Below, in pieces: positions 16,803 through 24,545 of a stretch of 64,000 bases of DNA. Source of the DNA: 2-12-FULL-60-19 sp041483675 (GTDB lineage Bacteria; Desulfobacterota; Binatia; UBA9968). Positions within the stretch are counted from its first letter, which is position 1, and the number at the start of each line of letters is the position of its first letter. The translations under genes were made by a program, and so were the position numbers. The stretch is taken from the NCBI GenBank assembly GCA_041483675.1, contig JBGPGE010000006.1, positions 1-64,000 of the forward strand, written 5' to 3'. The notes beneath the pieces are model-generated. The model was not told where the DNA came from. It did no database searches and saw only the letters and a program-made list of their open reading frames with translations.

Positions 16803-17771
16803 TTATTTGAGTTCGATCAAAGCTTCCGTGACGAACCTCGGCTCGACGAATCGTTTCAAATCCACCGCCCGCCCGCGCATCTCGGGAATGCTGTCCCAGG
16901 CGTTCTGCAGCCCCTCGATATCGGGCACCGGCTCGGAGCGCAAAAATTTATTCGTATCGACGTAGATGTTCTCGATGTCGGCCTCGGAGACTTTGTAGTA
17001 TTTCCTGAGATACGGCTTCACCAGGTCCGGGCGCGCCTTCCAGCTCCGTATGCCGTCGAGGAATCCCAGCACGACCTGCTTCAATACCGCGGGCCGCTCT
17101 TTGACCAATGAATCGTGCGCGACCATGATCTGGCTCGCGAACTTGGTCTTGATGGTCGAGAGATCGAAAATCACCTGGAGGCCCGCGTTGCGGGCGAACG
17201 GCACGAAAGCCGGCGTGACGATCGCGCCGTCGACGCCACCGCTCGCCAGCGCCGCCGAGCGCGCGGCGGAGTTGCCGATCTGCAAGATCTGCACGTCTTT
17301 GTCCGGATCCATGCCCCATTGACGGATGACGAAGCGGGTCTGGATATCGGAGAAGGCGCCGTAGCGGCTGACCGCGATCTTCTTGCCTTTCATGTCCTTG
17401 GGGCCGGCGATTCCCGGCCGGGCGACGAACAGGTGCTGGAACTGGTCGATATTGACCATGATGATCTTCATCGGCGCGCCGGCGGCCATCGCCCTGAGCG
17501 CGTCGGTCGCCGTCGTCGTGGCTGTCGCGGCGCTGCCCGACGCCATGGTCTGCGACGTGATGACACCGCTGGTGACGTAGAGCATCGTCATGTCGAGGCC
17601 GTGTTTCTTAAAGAACCCCGCCTCGTAGGCGAACTTGAGCGCGTCGCTCTGCGAACCCGAGCCGGTATAGACGAAATTCAGCGGAGTCAATTGGGCGCGG
17701 GCCGCCGGCGTCCAGGCAAGAAAAACGGAAGCGATCCAAAGCGTCTGCCAAAAACATTTGTTTTGCCTCAC
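16803..17771 (-). CDS. Secreted NitT/TauT-family substrate-binding protein (divergent)
   Basis: A 322-residue binding protein with signal peptide QTLWIASVFLAW and cleavage near ARAQ. Motifs include EAGFFKKHGLDMTMLYVTSG and GKKIAVSRYGAFSD, which differ from the VTRFGGTLDF of the other three secreted copies. It therefore probably binds a different ligand. Translation starts at GTG, overlapping the stop of the bicupin gene (GTGA), so it is coupled to that gene. Two binding-protein genes are thus adjacent here, one of each subtype. The ligand is unknown. Confidence 0.86.
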   Translation of the reverse strand: MRQNKCFWQTLWIASVFLAWTPAARAQLTPLNFVYTGSGSQSDALKFAYEAGFFKKHGLDMTMLYVTSGVITSQTMASGSAATATTTATDALRAMAAGAPMKIIMVNIDQFQHLFVARPGIAGPKDMKGKKIAVSRYGAFSDIQTRFVIRQWGMDPDKDVQILQIGNSAARSAALASGGVDGAIVTPAFVPFARNAGLQVIFDLSTIKTKFASQIMVAHDSLVKERPAVLKQVVLGFLDGIRSWKARPDLVKPYLRKYYKVSEADIENIYVDTNKFLRSEPVPDIEGLQNAWDSIPEMRGRAVDLKRFVEPRFVTEALIELK

Positions 17772-18847
17772 TTCGCCTCCCGATTGTGTGCGTCAAAAGA
17801 TTCGTCGCGGTGAATGCCGAGGGCTTTGAGCAGCGGCTCGTCCGTATAAGAAATCAAAATCGCGTCCTCGCCCGCGGAACCATTCGCGTGCTCGTGCCGG
17901 TGCCAGCCGGGAACGACGAAGATATCGCGCTCCGACCAATCGAATCTTCGGCCTTCGATGACGGAATAACCCGAACCGCGAAAAACATGGTAGATCGCGG
18001 CCGAGCTATGGCGATGGCTCTTGGTGCGCGCCCCGGCGCGCAGCTTCTGCGCGTAGCAGCCGATGGTCGGCATGACGGGCCCGCCGGTGTGCGGGTTGAA
18101 ATACTCAAGCCTGAGATCGTCGTACGGGCTCGCGTCCGCGTCTTTCATGTCGTCCAGCGCCTGCACCATTTTTTTCCAGGAGTATTTGGTCAGCGGCGAA
18201 TAACTCTTTTGCCAGTTGAAGCCGGCCGGCCGCATGCCGGGCGCGGAGAAACGGCTCATCGACGCCTCGTCAACCTGCGTGACGGGCTGCGTCCTTTTTC
18301 CCGGATAGAGCTCGAAGAAAACAGTGTCCATCGCCTGGATGAGCGGCACGTCGAGGCCGTCGAGCCAGATCATCGGACCTTTCCCGTCGTTTTTGTGGTC
18401 GTGGTAGCTCCAGGCGGGCGTGAGAATGAGATCGCCCGGCTCCATCCAAAGGCGCTCGCCGTCCGTGCAGGTGTAGGCGCCCTCGCCCTCGATGATAATT
18501 CTTAGCGCCGCGGGCGTATGGTGGTGCGCCAGCGCGGTCTCCCCCGGCATGATCATTTGAACGGCCGCGACCAGATTAGGCGTGGTCGCGAAGCGGCCGC
18601 TGTTTTCGAGGCCCGGGTTCATCAAGCCGAGCACCCGCCGCTCGACGTTCTCCGTGCTCACGACCTCCGAGGCGCGCATCATCTGTGCCCGCACCTCGGC
18701 CCATTTCCAGAGATAGGGCACGGCAAGCTTGTGCGGCGCGTGGGCCTCCTGCAACCAGAGAGGCCGCAAATGCAGGCGCTTGACCTCTTCGTAAAAGGTG
18801 GTTGGGTCAACAGGGACATCTGCAACGGAAATAGCTTTACTCATCAA
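17768..18847 (-). CDS. Gentisate 1,2-dioxygenase-like bicupin
   Basis: A 359-residue bicupin close in size and layout to gentisate 1,2-dioxygenase, which opens the ring of 2,5-dihydroxybenzoate (or a substituted analogue) with Fe(II) and O2. Cupin 1 has ALAHHHTPAALRIIIEGEG and TPAWSYHDHKN, with LWMEPGDLILTP between; cupin 2 has KSHRHSSAAIYHVFRGSG and VVPGWHRHEHAN. The N-terminal HLRPLWLQEAHAPHKLAVP segment is also characteristic of that enzyme family. A strong GAGGAAGAGG ribosome site lies before the ATG. It is separated from the upstream monooxygenase gene by repeat R2 and starts the run of binding-protein and UbiD genes. Salicylate or hydroxynaphthoate dioxygenases are the main alternatives. 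Confidence 0.88.
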   Translation of the reverse strand: MMSKAISVADVPVDPTTFYEEVKRLHLRPLWLQEAHAPHKLAVPYLWKWAEVRAQMMRASEVVSTENVERRVLGLMNPGLENSGRFATTPNLVAAVQMIMPGETALAHHHTPAALRIIIEGEGAYTCTDGERLWMEPGDLILTPAWSYHDHKNDGKGPMIWLDGLDVPLIQAMDTVFFELYPGKRTQPVTQVDEASMSRFSAPGMRPAGFNWQKSYSPLTKYSWKKMVQALDDMKDADASPYDDLRLEYFNPHTGGPVMPTIGCYAQKLRAGARTKSHRHSSAAIYHVFRGSGYSVIEGRRFDWSERDIFVVPGWHRHEHANGSAGEDAILISYTDEPLLKALGIHRDESFDAHNREAK

Positions 18848-18871
18848 ACTACCTCTTCCTCGCAGGTGAGA

Positions 18872-18962
18872 GCCGCCGCCCGGTCGTAGAGCCCGCGCGT
18901 CCGATACCGCCGGTGGGAAAAAGCACCGACCCGTCGCGCGGGCTCGGAGAGCGGGTGGCGGC
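18872..18962. repeat. 91-bp hairpin element R2
   Basis: Copy 2 of the element described at 14131. The outer stem GCCGCCGCCCG/CGGGTGGCGGC is fully paired (one G-T), and the inner stem is AGCCCGCGCG/CGCGCGGGCT. It shares 77 of 91 positions with R3 and lies between the luciferase-like gene and the gentisate dioxygenase-like gene. GTAG stands immediately before the inner stem, as in REP elements. Confidence 0.9.
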
Positions 18963-18970
18963 TTGACCCG

Positions 18971-20146
18971 TCACTTCGAGGCCCCTTGAAGCCCTACGGA
19001 CGCCGAAGTCCCGGCGGAAAACTCGATTGACTCCTTGCTCAGGTTGGGCAGCACTTCCTTGGCCATCAGCTCCAGACTCTTCTTCACCTGGCTAAGCCTC
19101 AGCCTGCCGAAAACCGGCCGCATCATGATCTTGTTCGTGCCGAGCGTCCTGCACTGATGAAGGATCTGTTCGGTGACATAGTCGGGATCGCCGACGATGG
19201 TGATCCCTTCGCGCTGCAACAACTCGAACGACCAGTTCTTGATTTCCATCACACCGACGTGCTCGCCTTTCTTGTAGTCCGTAGCGCGCTCGGAAAAATA
19301 CTTATCGGCCACGTTGCGGCTGTATTTGGCCGGCGAGCCGCCGAACTCCTCGGCCGGGCCGACCAAGAGGTCTTTTTCCGCCTCCTCGCGCGCCTTGGCG
19401 TTGGTCTCCCCGACGTAGATGTCGCGCGAGACGATGCAGTGATCCGGGCCCGGCTGCCAGCCACAGTTATCCTTCGCGTACTTGCGATAGTATTCGAAGC
19501 TCTCGCGGATCTGATCCGTCGGCGACCACGAAGCCGCGAGATTGACGCGGTTTTTGGCCGCCCACTCGATGCTCTCGGCGCTGATCGACGGAATCCAGGT
19601 TTCGGGAATCGGTTGCTGCAGAGGGCGCGGCAGAAAAGCGACGTAATCGAGGTTCCAGTACTTGCCGTGGTGTTCGAACGGCTCCTCGGCCTGCCAGCCT
19701 TTAGATATAATGTTCCAACCTTCTTCGAAGCGCTCGCGCGATTCGGCGGAAGGAATCTGAAAAGCCCAGAAATCCCCGCCGCGCGTCATACCGACAACCA
19801 GCCTGCCGTTCGTCAGGTTGTCCAACAAGGCAAGCTCTTCGCCCAGCCGCACCGGGTGATGCAGCGGCAGGCAGTTGCCCATGAGGCCGATCTTGATTTT
19901 TTTCGTCAGGACGGCGGCCATGGCGACGAAGAGATTCGGCGAAGGCGAAAGACCGTTGGCCGCGCGGCTGTGATGCTCCGGAAAAAAAATCCCGTCGAAG
20001 CCGTAGTCCTCGACGCCGCGCAGGAACTCGACGACCTCGTCGTAAATCTCCTTGCCCAAAAGCCGGTCGTAATCCTTTCCCGCGAGCAGGTAAGAACCGG
20101 CGATGCGCTTGGGATAACCCACGCGCATGAAAAGCCAAACCTTCAT
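18971..20146 (-). CDS. LLM-class (luciferase-like) flavin-dependent oxidoreductase
   Basis: A 391-residue single-domain luciferase-like monooxygenase, an alpha/beta barrel using FMNH2 or F420. It shows GFDGIFFPEHHSRAANGLSPSPNLF and KIKIGLMGNCLPLHHPVRLGEELALLDNLTNGRLVVGMTRGG-type blocks (split across residues about 45-130), with the family's EHH and HP motifs. The C-terminal GDPDYVTEQI segment is the usual cofactor-dependent domain end. A strong GGGAGGGAGAA site precedes the ATG. It lies between a phthalate-decarboxylase-like gene and a ring-cleavage dioxygenase gene, so a hydroxylation, desulfonation or Baeyer-Villiger step is plausible. The substrate cannot be assigned. Confidence 0.88.
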   Translation of the reverse strand: MKVWLFMRVGYPKRIAGSYLLAGKDYDRLLGKEIYDEVVEFLRGVEDYGFDGIFFPEHHSRAANGLSPSPNLFVAMAAVLTKKIKIGLMGNCLPLHHPVRLGEELALLDNLTNGRLVVGMTRGGDFWAFQIPSAESRERFEEGWNIISKGWQAEEPFEHHGKYWNLDYVAFLPRPLQQPIPETWIPSISAESIEWAAKNRVNLAASWSPTDQIRESFEYYRKYAKDNCGWQPGPDHCIVSRDIYVGETNAKAREEAEKDLLVGPAEEFGGSPAKYSRNVADKYFSERATDYKKGEHVGVMEIKNWSFELLQREGITIVGDPDYVTEQILHQCRTLGTNKIMMRPVFGRLRLSQVKKSLELMAKEVLPNLSKESIEFSAGTSASVGLQGASK

Positions 20147-20177
20147 AGATTCTCCCTCCCCTTAATCCGTCACGTTG

Positions 20178-21179
20178 CTAGATTGGAAATATTTCCCGCG
20201 CCGTCACCCGGCGCGGCAGCAAACCGTCCGCTTCGAGAATATCGATGCATTTATCAACCGTTCTACTGTTGAGGTCGTTAAGGCCGCAGGCGTTGGGATC
20301 GACGTTTAAAAGTTCTTGTTCGCGCTCGTAGAGCTTGCGTTCATCGGCATTCATATAGCGCGGCGCTTCTTTTGCGGAGCGGTCGAACGCCTGAACCAGC
20401 GCGGCACCCATGCCTCGGCTGTTCTCGCCGAGGCTTTTTCGGACGGCGAGGCAGTGGTACGTGGGGTAAATTTTCGTTTTTTTAAACCACTGAACCTGCG
20501 CCACCGGCTCGCCGATGGGAAAACAGAGATTGGAATTGGCGGCCACCATCTGCTCCAGATCTCCATAGGGATCCGGCGTGCGGCTCGCGCCGCTCTCGAC
20601 CAGCCAGTTAAACCAATGGCCGCCCGCTCCGCCGGGATAGATGACGGCGTCCAACTCGCCCGCGCCGAGCCGCTGGATCATTTCGGATGCTTTGATCCCG
20701 CCGCGCGCGTGAAGATGCCGCCACTCCTGCCCCATCGCTCCGTCGCTCATCAGCGGCTCGGCGGCGAGCCAGCGGGCGTCGCGGCATCCGATGCCATATT
20801 CGTCTTCCAGAAGACCGCGCAGATAGACGCTGGTCGCGCCCAGCACGCGCCCCATACCGATGACGCGGCCTGTTAGGTCCTTGGGCGCGAGCGGCCCGCG
20901 GCGCATCACGAATTTTCTGTGCACCATTCCGCGAGTGACGAAAATCGGCAGAGCAACAAGCTCTTTCTCGACGCCCCGCGCGATGCGGACGATGTAATCG
21001 GTCAGGACCTGCTCGGCGCCGGCATATTTCTCTTCGACTTCGCCGCGCAGCCTTCTCGATGTCCGCTGATCGAAAGGCGCGGCTTCGAAGGCGACGTCGA
21101 ACCCGTCTACTTTGACGGTTCCGTCGAACAACGCTTTAGTCCAAATGCAGTCGGGAATCTGGATCGAGAGCGGGGCCAT
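20178..21179 (-). CDS. 4,5-dihydroxyphthalate decarboxylase-like PBP-fold protein (copy 1)
   Basis: A 333-residue protein with no signal peptide, starting LSIQIPDCIWTKALFDGTVKVDG, the opening pattern of the 4,5-dihydroxyphthalate decarboxylase group. That group has the periplasmic-binding-protein type 2 fold but acts in the cytosol. Other blocks: PIFVTRGMVHRKFVMRRG, YLRGLLEDEYGI and DLNSRTVDKCIDILEADGLL. It is about 30% or more identical by eye to its neighbour at 21593 (shared LFDGTV/LVDGTV, PIF, YVRGLL, WFKK/WFRR-IYP). The ATG directly follows the VOC stop (TAGATG). Decarboxylation of a dihydroxyaromatic acid is the best guess; a ligand-binding role is possible. Confidence 0.78.
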   Translation of the reverse strand: MAPLSIQIPDCIWTKALFDGTVKVDGFDVAFEAAPFDQRTSRRLRGEVEEKYAGAEQVLTDYIVRIARGVEKELVALPIFVTRGMVHRKFVMRRGPLAPKDLTGRVIGMGRVLGATSVYLRGLLEDEYGIGCRDARWLAAEPLMSDGAMGQEWRHLHARGGIKASEMIQRLGAGELDAVIYPGGAGGHWFNWLVESGASRTPDPYGDLEQMVAANSNLCFPIGEPVAQVQWFKKTKIYPTYHCLAVRKSLGENSRGMGAALVQAFDRSAKEAPRYMNADERKLYEREQELLNVDPNACGLNDLNSRTVDKCIDILEADGLLPRRVTAREIFPI

Positions 21180-21596
21180 CTATTTGCTCCCCTCTTTGGC
21201 CTGGTAAATTTGCAAGACATTCCCCTCCAGGTCGCCGATAAACGCAATCCAGCCGTGCGAAACTTCCAGCACGTCATTCACGATGGGCACGCCGCGCTTG
21301 CGGTAAGTTTCGACCAACTGATGAATCCCCGCCGCAACCTGAAAGCTCGGGACAAAGCCGACTCGTCCACGCGGCGAGGCCGACGCGCGGCCGTCCCGGT
21401 GCAGCACCAGGGGCGGGCCGGAGGTGGCGAACTCAAAGTTGGTCCCTTCGACTGCGCTCAGGACAGGCCCCGCGACTCCGCCGAGCGGCTTAAAGCCGAG
21501 CACGTCGCGGTAATAGGCGACGGCTTTGTCGAGATTCTCCACGTAGACGAGCAGGCGCCGGGCGTCGAACAGGAGCGGAGTCGTCTCTGCCGTCAT
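21180..21596 (-). CDS. VOC-family protein with an in-frame repeat insertion
   Basis: A 138-residue vicinal-oxygen-chelate protein: ARRLLVYVENLDKAVAYYRDVLGFKPLGG at the start, FEFATSGPPLVLHRDG in the middle, and SHGWIAFIGDLEGNVLQIYQ at the end with the usual terminal Glu. Between residues 42 and 51 the peptide PVLSAVEG interrupts the strand after GGVAG. It is encoded by a copy of the dispersed CCCTTCGAC/CTCAGGACAGG repeat (21444-21467). The start overlaps the upstream stop by four bases and the stop abuts the next ATG, so the gene is embedded between the two phthalate-decarboxylase-like genes. A role in dihydroxyaromatic metabolism is inferred from position. Confidence 0.85.
   Translation of the reverse strand: MTAETTPLLFDARRLLVYVENLDKAVAYYRDVLGFKPLGGVAGPVLSAVEGTNFEFATSGPPLVLHRDGRASASPRGRVGFVPSFQVAAGIHQLVETYRKRGVPIVNDVLEVSHGWIAFIGDLEGNVLQIYQAKEGSK
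21444..21467 (-). repeat. CCCTTCGAC/CTCAGGACAGG repeat inside a coding region
   Basis: The plus strand reads CCCTTCGACTGCGCTCAGG and then ACAGG. It belongs to the same family as 1-30, 38502-38555 and 44800-44826 and is inserted in frame in the VOC gene at 21180-21596, adding the peptide PVLSAVEG. Confidence 0.75.
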
Positions 21597-22579
21597 AATT
21601 GCCCCGCGAACGGAAAAAGTTCCGCGATCGAAAAGCGCCGGCCGAGCAGACCGTCGGCCTGAAGATAGTCCATCAACTTTTCAATCGTGCGCCGCTGGAC
21701 GGCGCCCAGCTCGTAACGGTAAGGATCGAATCCCAACAGAGTTCTTTCCCGATCGATCAATTCCTGCTCCTTCTCATCCAACCGCAACTCGCTCGCCATC
21801 CAGGCGCGCGTGAAAGCCGCGACGAGCGCTTCCGCAAGCCCCGGATGTTCTTCCAGGCAATCGCGCCGCACTTGCAGCGCATGGACCACCGGATAAATTC
21901 CCGCTCTTCTGAACCATGCGGCGATCTCACTCGCGTCGCCCAGCGGCTCGTAGAGATCGGGAAAGCGCTTCAACGTACCGCCGATCATCGCATCGCCGCC
22001 GAACAGGGAATAAAAGCCATGGCCGCCGGGATGAATAAGCGCCGCGAACTCGCCGTGGCTTACCATTTCCGCGGCGGCAACCACCGCTTCGAAGCCCTCG
22101 GGCTTGCTCAGCCTTCCCTTGAGCCATCGCCATGCCGCGTCTTCTTCCGCGCCGTGGATCGTGTGCCAATCGATCGCTTCACGTGGAATACCGAATTCCT
22201 CGGCCAACAGACCGCGCACATAAACGCCCCCGGGCGTGAGAACCCGCGGCAACAGCACCTTCTTGCCGCTTAACTCTTTGACCGATATTCCGCCGCGCCG
22301 CATGAGCAACGTGCGCTGGCGAAAGCCGCCCAGCATGAAGATCGGCAAGGCGATCTTGGAAACGCCTGTCGCTTGATCCTTTTCCAGCAGGTAATCGGTT
22401 AACGTCCCGTCCGAGCCGTCCCACTTTCCGTCGCGCACGCCGTGGAGCCGGTCCGGCAGGCTCACCTTGGCGTGAAACTCGACGGCGAAGTTGTCGACGC
22501 GCACGGTTCCGTCTACCAGGGCGCGCGTCCAGAGATTGTCGCCGATCGCGATTCGAACGGAGCTTCCCGCTTGGCTCAC
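21593..22579 (-). CDS. 4,5-dihydroxyphthalate decarboxylase-like PBP-fold protein (copy 2)
   Basis: A 328-residue paralogue of the protein at 20178, without signal peptide: VRIAIGDNLWTRALVDGTVRVDNF, PIFMLGGFRQRTLLMRRGG, YVRGLLAEEFGIP and VQRRTIEKLMDYLQADGLLGRR. The open frame continues far upstream into the GntR gene, but the GTG at 22579 overlaps that gene's stop (GTGA), is preceded by GGGGAAAG and matches the start of the paralogue, so it is preferred. Catalytic residues of this family are not established well enough to check. The pair could form a heteromer or act on successive carboxyl groups; both ideas are inference. Confidence 0.78.
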   Translation of the reverse strand: MSQAGSSVRIAIGDNLWTRALVDGTVRVDNFAVEFHAKVSLPDRLHGVRDGKWDGSDGTLTDYLLEKDQATGVSKIALPIFMLGGFRQRTLLMRRGGISVKELSGKKVLLPRVLTPGGVYVRGLLAEEFGIPREAIDWHTIHGAEEDAAWRWLKGRLSKPEGFEAVVAAAEMVSHGEFAALIHPGGHGFYSLFGGDAMIGGTLKRFPDLYEPLGDASEIAAWFRRAGIYPVVHALQVRRDCLEEHPGLAEALVAAFTRAWMASELRLDEKEQELIDRERTLLGFDPYRYELGAVQRRTIEKLMDYLQADGLLGRRFSIAELFPFAGQL

Positions 22580-23286
22580 GTTCTTTCCCCGCTCCGTTCC
22601 TGATCTTTGAGTCCCGCGTAAGGCTCGATGAAGTACCGGCGCAAAAGCTCGCGCCCGATTTCCATCACCTTGAATCTTAATTCCTCCGCCTGGCGGTCGT
22701 CTTTTTTGCAAAACGCCTCGTAGATGCCCTCGTAGCAGCGGGTGATCTCCTCCATATATCCGGGCACCGAGACGTGGAACACGCGGTAGCGGGCGCTGGG
22801 ATAGGCCATCACCTCCAGAAGATGCGCGAGCCTGGGCGAGAAACTTCTCTCGCCCACAAACCGCTCCAGCTCGGCTCGCGTGTCGAGAAATCCGTTGCGG
22901 TCGTTCTTATCCGCCGCTTGTCGTAGCCTACGGACCAGCGCCTGCATGCTGCTCAAAGTCTCGCTCTTCATCCGCTGGCAGGCGAGCCGCACGGCCAACC
23001 CGATCAGATGGCCATGAATCAGATAGAGCTCGTCGGCCTCTTCCGGGGTCACGTCGGCGACGGCCACGCCGCGGCTCCCGCTCTGTTTGACCAGTCCGTC
23101 GCGCTCCAGGATGCGCAGCGCCTCGCGTACCGGAGAGCGGCTCATCCCGAGCTCGCGGCAAACCGCCAGCTCGCTGATCCTTTGATTGGGCCGCAGCCTG
23201 TCAGACAGGATTTCGCGCGTCAGATGCTGCACGACCTTTTCTACCAGGCTGAGTTTTTGGTTGTTTGCGGGTCCGTTTTTTTTCAT
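22576..23286 (-). CDS. GntR-family transcriptional regulator (FadR/FCD type)
   Basis: A 236-residue regulator. The N-terminal winged helix (residues about 10-75) contains LTREILSDRLRPNQRISELAVCRELGMSRSPVREALRILERDGLV, given here only as its landmarks: RISE, GMSRSPVREAL and ERDGLV. The C-terminal all-helical FCD ligand domain follows, with Asp/His candidates for a metal or carboxylate site (FLDTRAELE, HVSVPGYMEEI). It is the first gene of the minus-strand cluster and is divergent from the ABC/TPP operon at 23379. The 92-base gap contains GTATAC- and ATTGT..ACAAT-type dyads that fit operators of this family. It probably represses both transcripts until an aromatic or carboxylic acid inducer binds. 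Confidence 0.93.
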   Translation of the reverse strand: MKKNGPANNQKLSLVEKVVQHLTREILSDRLRPNQRISELAVCRELGMSRSPVREALRILERDGLVKQSGSRGVAVADVTPEEADELYLIHGHLIGLAVRLACQRMKSETLSSMQALVRRLRQAADKNDRNGFLDTRAELERFVGERSFSPRLAHLLEVMAYPSARYRVFHVSVPGYMEEITRCYEGIYEAFCKKDDRQAEELRFKVMEIGRELLRRYFIEPYAGLKDQERSGERT

Positions 23287-23302
23287 TTGCCTTTGCCCGA
23301 TA

Positions 23303-23337
23303 ATTGTCTACAATGCCGCCGACAACCTAGTATACAC
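23303..23337. promoter_or_regulatory. Divergent promoter with two FCD-GntR-like operators
   Basis: ATTGT-CT-ACAAT (23303-23314) is a near-perfect dyad, and TAGTATACAC (23328-23337) holds the palindrome GTATAC. Both resemble the TTGTATACAA-type sites of FadR/VanR-class regulators. On the plus strand TTGTCT (23304-23309), an 18-base spacer and TAGTAT (23328-23333) form a sigma70-like promoter overlapped by both operators. TTGACA at 23353-23348 could serve the regulator gene. Direct binding is inferred. Confidence 0.6.
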
Positions 23338-23378
23338 TTACCGCGCTTGTCAAATAATTTGTGGGCTGAGGGTGGCCG

Positions 23379-24476
23379 ATGATCAAAGTTGCAGGGTTAA
23401 AGAAAACGTTTTCGGTCGATCGCGGCCAGGTAAGGGCCGTCGACCATATCAGCTTCGAGGTCGCCAAAGGCGCCTTTTTCACGCTGTTGGGACCGAGCGG
23501 CTGCGGCAAGAGCACCACGCTCCGCTGCGTCGCGGGGTTGGAGAAGCCCGAAGAGGGCGATATTTGGATCGACGACCAGCCGGTTTTTTCCTCGCGGGAC
23601 GGCCTCTTCGTCCCGCCGAACAAGAGAAACATCGCCATGGTTTATCAGTCCTACGCGATCTGGCCGCACATGAACGTCTTCGATAACGTCGCCTTTCCAC
23701 TGCAGATCCGAAGAAAGCGCTCCGCCCGCGAGATCCGGGAAAAGGTGGGAGAGGTCTTAAGTCTGGTCGGGCTCGACGGCTTGCAGAATCGCCCCGCCAC
23801 CCTGCTGAGCGGCGGGCAGCAACAACGCGTTGCATTGGCCAGGGCTCTCGTGCAGGAGCCCGGGGCCCTGTTGATGGACGAGCCGCTCTCCAACCTCGAC
23901 GCCAAGCTGCGCGAGCAGATGCGGATCGAGCTGGGCGAGCTGCTGCGCCGGTTGAACGTCACGACGCTCTACGTGACGCACGACCAGCTCGAGGCCTTTT
24001 CCATGTCGCATACGATCGCGGTCATGCACGACGGCAACATTATCCAGACCGGCGCGCCCAGGGAGATTTACAATCATCCCAAGACGAGCTTTGTGGCGAA
24101 CTTCGTCGGCCTGGCCAATTTCCTGGAAGGAAAAGTCGTGGACGGCGCCGGTGGCGACGGTCTTGGACGGGTGGAGACTCCTGTCGGCATCCTGTCCTCT
24201 CGCCTCCCGGGAGAGGCGAAGCCCGGCGACTCGGTCACCATTTCGGTTCGACCGGAAAACATCGAGGTATGTAGCCAACATCAACGCGCGGAGGATAACG
24301 TCATCTCCGGTAAGGTCCAGAGCCTGATCTTCTTGGGCGAGCTGTGCGACGGCAAAGTTGCGGTGCAGAATCACGTCCTGAGAATCAGGATCCACCCCTC
24401 AACCGATTTGAACGAGGGTCAGCGGATAACGCTGCGGCTGCCGCCCAGGGCGTGCTCGGTCCTCGCGTTTCACTAG
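23379..24476 (+). CDS. ABC transporter ATP-binding protein (iron/spermidine/thiamine type)
   Basis: A 365-residue ATPase: Walker A GPSGCGKST (38-46), Q-loop VYQSYAIWPHMNV, signature LSGGQQQR (143-150), Walker B LLMDEP (164-169), switch His201, and a C-terminal TOBE domain (about 250-360) with ISVRPENIEV. This is the class used by ferric-iron (FbpC), polyamine and 2-aminoethylphosphonate importers. It fits the solute-binding protein at 26656 and the double permease at 27937 on the same strand, from which it is separated by three metabolic genes. It is the first gene after the divergent operator region. The substrate is probably the anion handled by the TPP enzyme, though a metal cannot be excluded. 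Confidence 0.9.
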   Translation: MIKVAGLKKTFSVDRGQVRAVDHISFEVAKGAFFTLLGPSGCGKSTTLRCVAGLEKPEEGDIWIDDQPVFSSRDGLFVPPNKRNIAMVYQSYAIWPHMNVFDNVAFPLQIRRKRSAREIREKVGEVLSLVGLDGLQNRPATLLSGGQQQRVALARALVQEPGALLMDEPLSNLDAKLREQMRIELGELLRRLNVTTLYVTHDQLEAFSMSHTIAVMHDGNIIQTGAPREIYNHPKTSFVANFVGLANFLEGKVVDGAGGDGLGRVETPVGILSSRLPGEAKPGDSVTISVRPENIEVCSQHQRAEDNVISGKVQSLIFLGELCDGKVAVQNHVLRIRIHPSTDLNEGQRITLRLPPRACSVLAFH

Positions 24477-24545
24477 CAACCGCAGGAAATGGCCCGTTTG
24501 ACAACGGATTCGCCTGAAGCCTATATCTGGCCGCGAGGTGAGACC

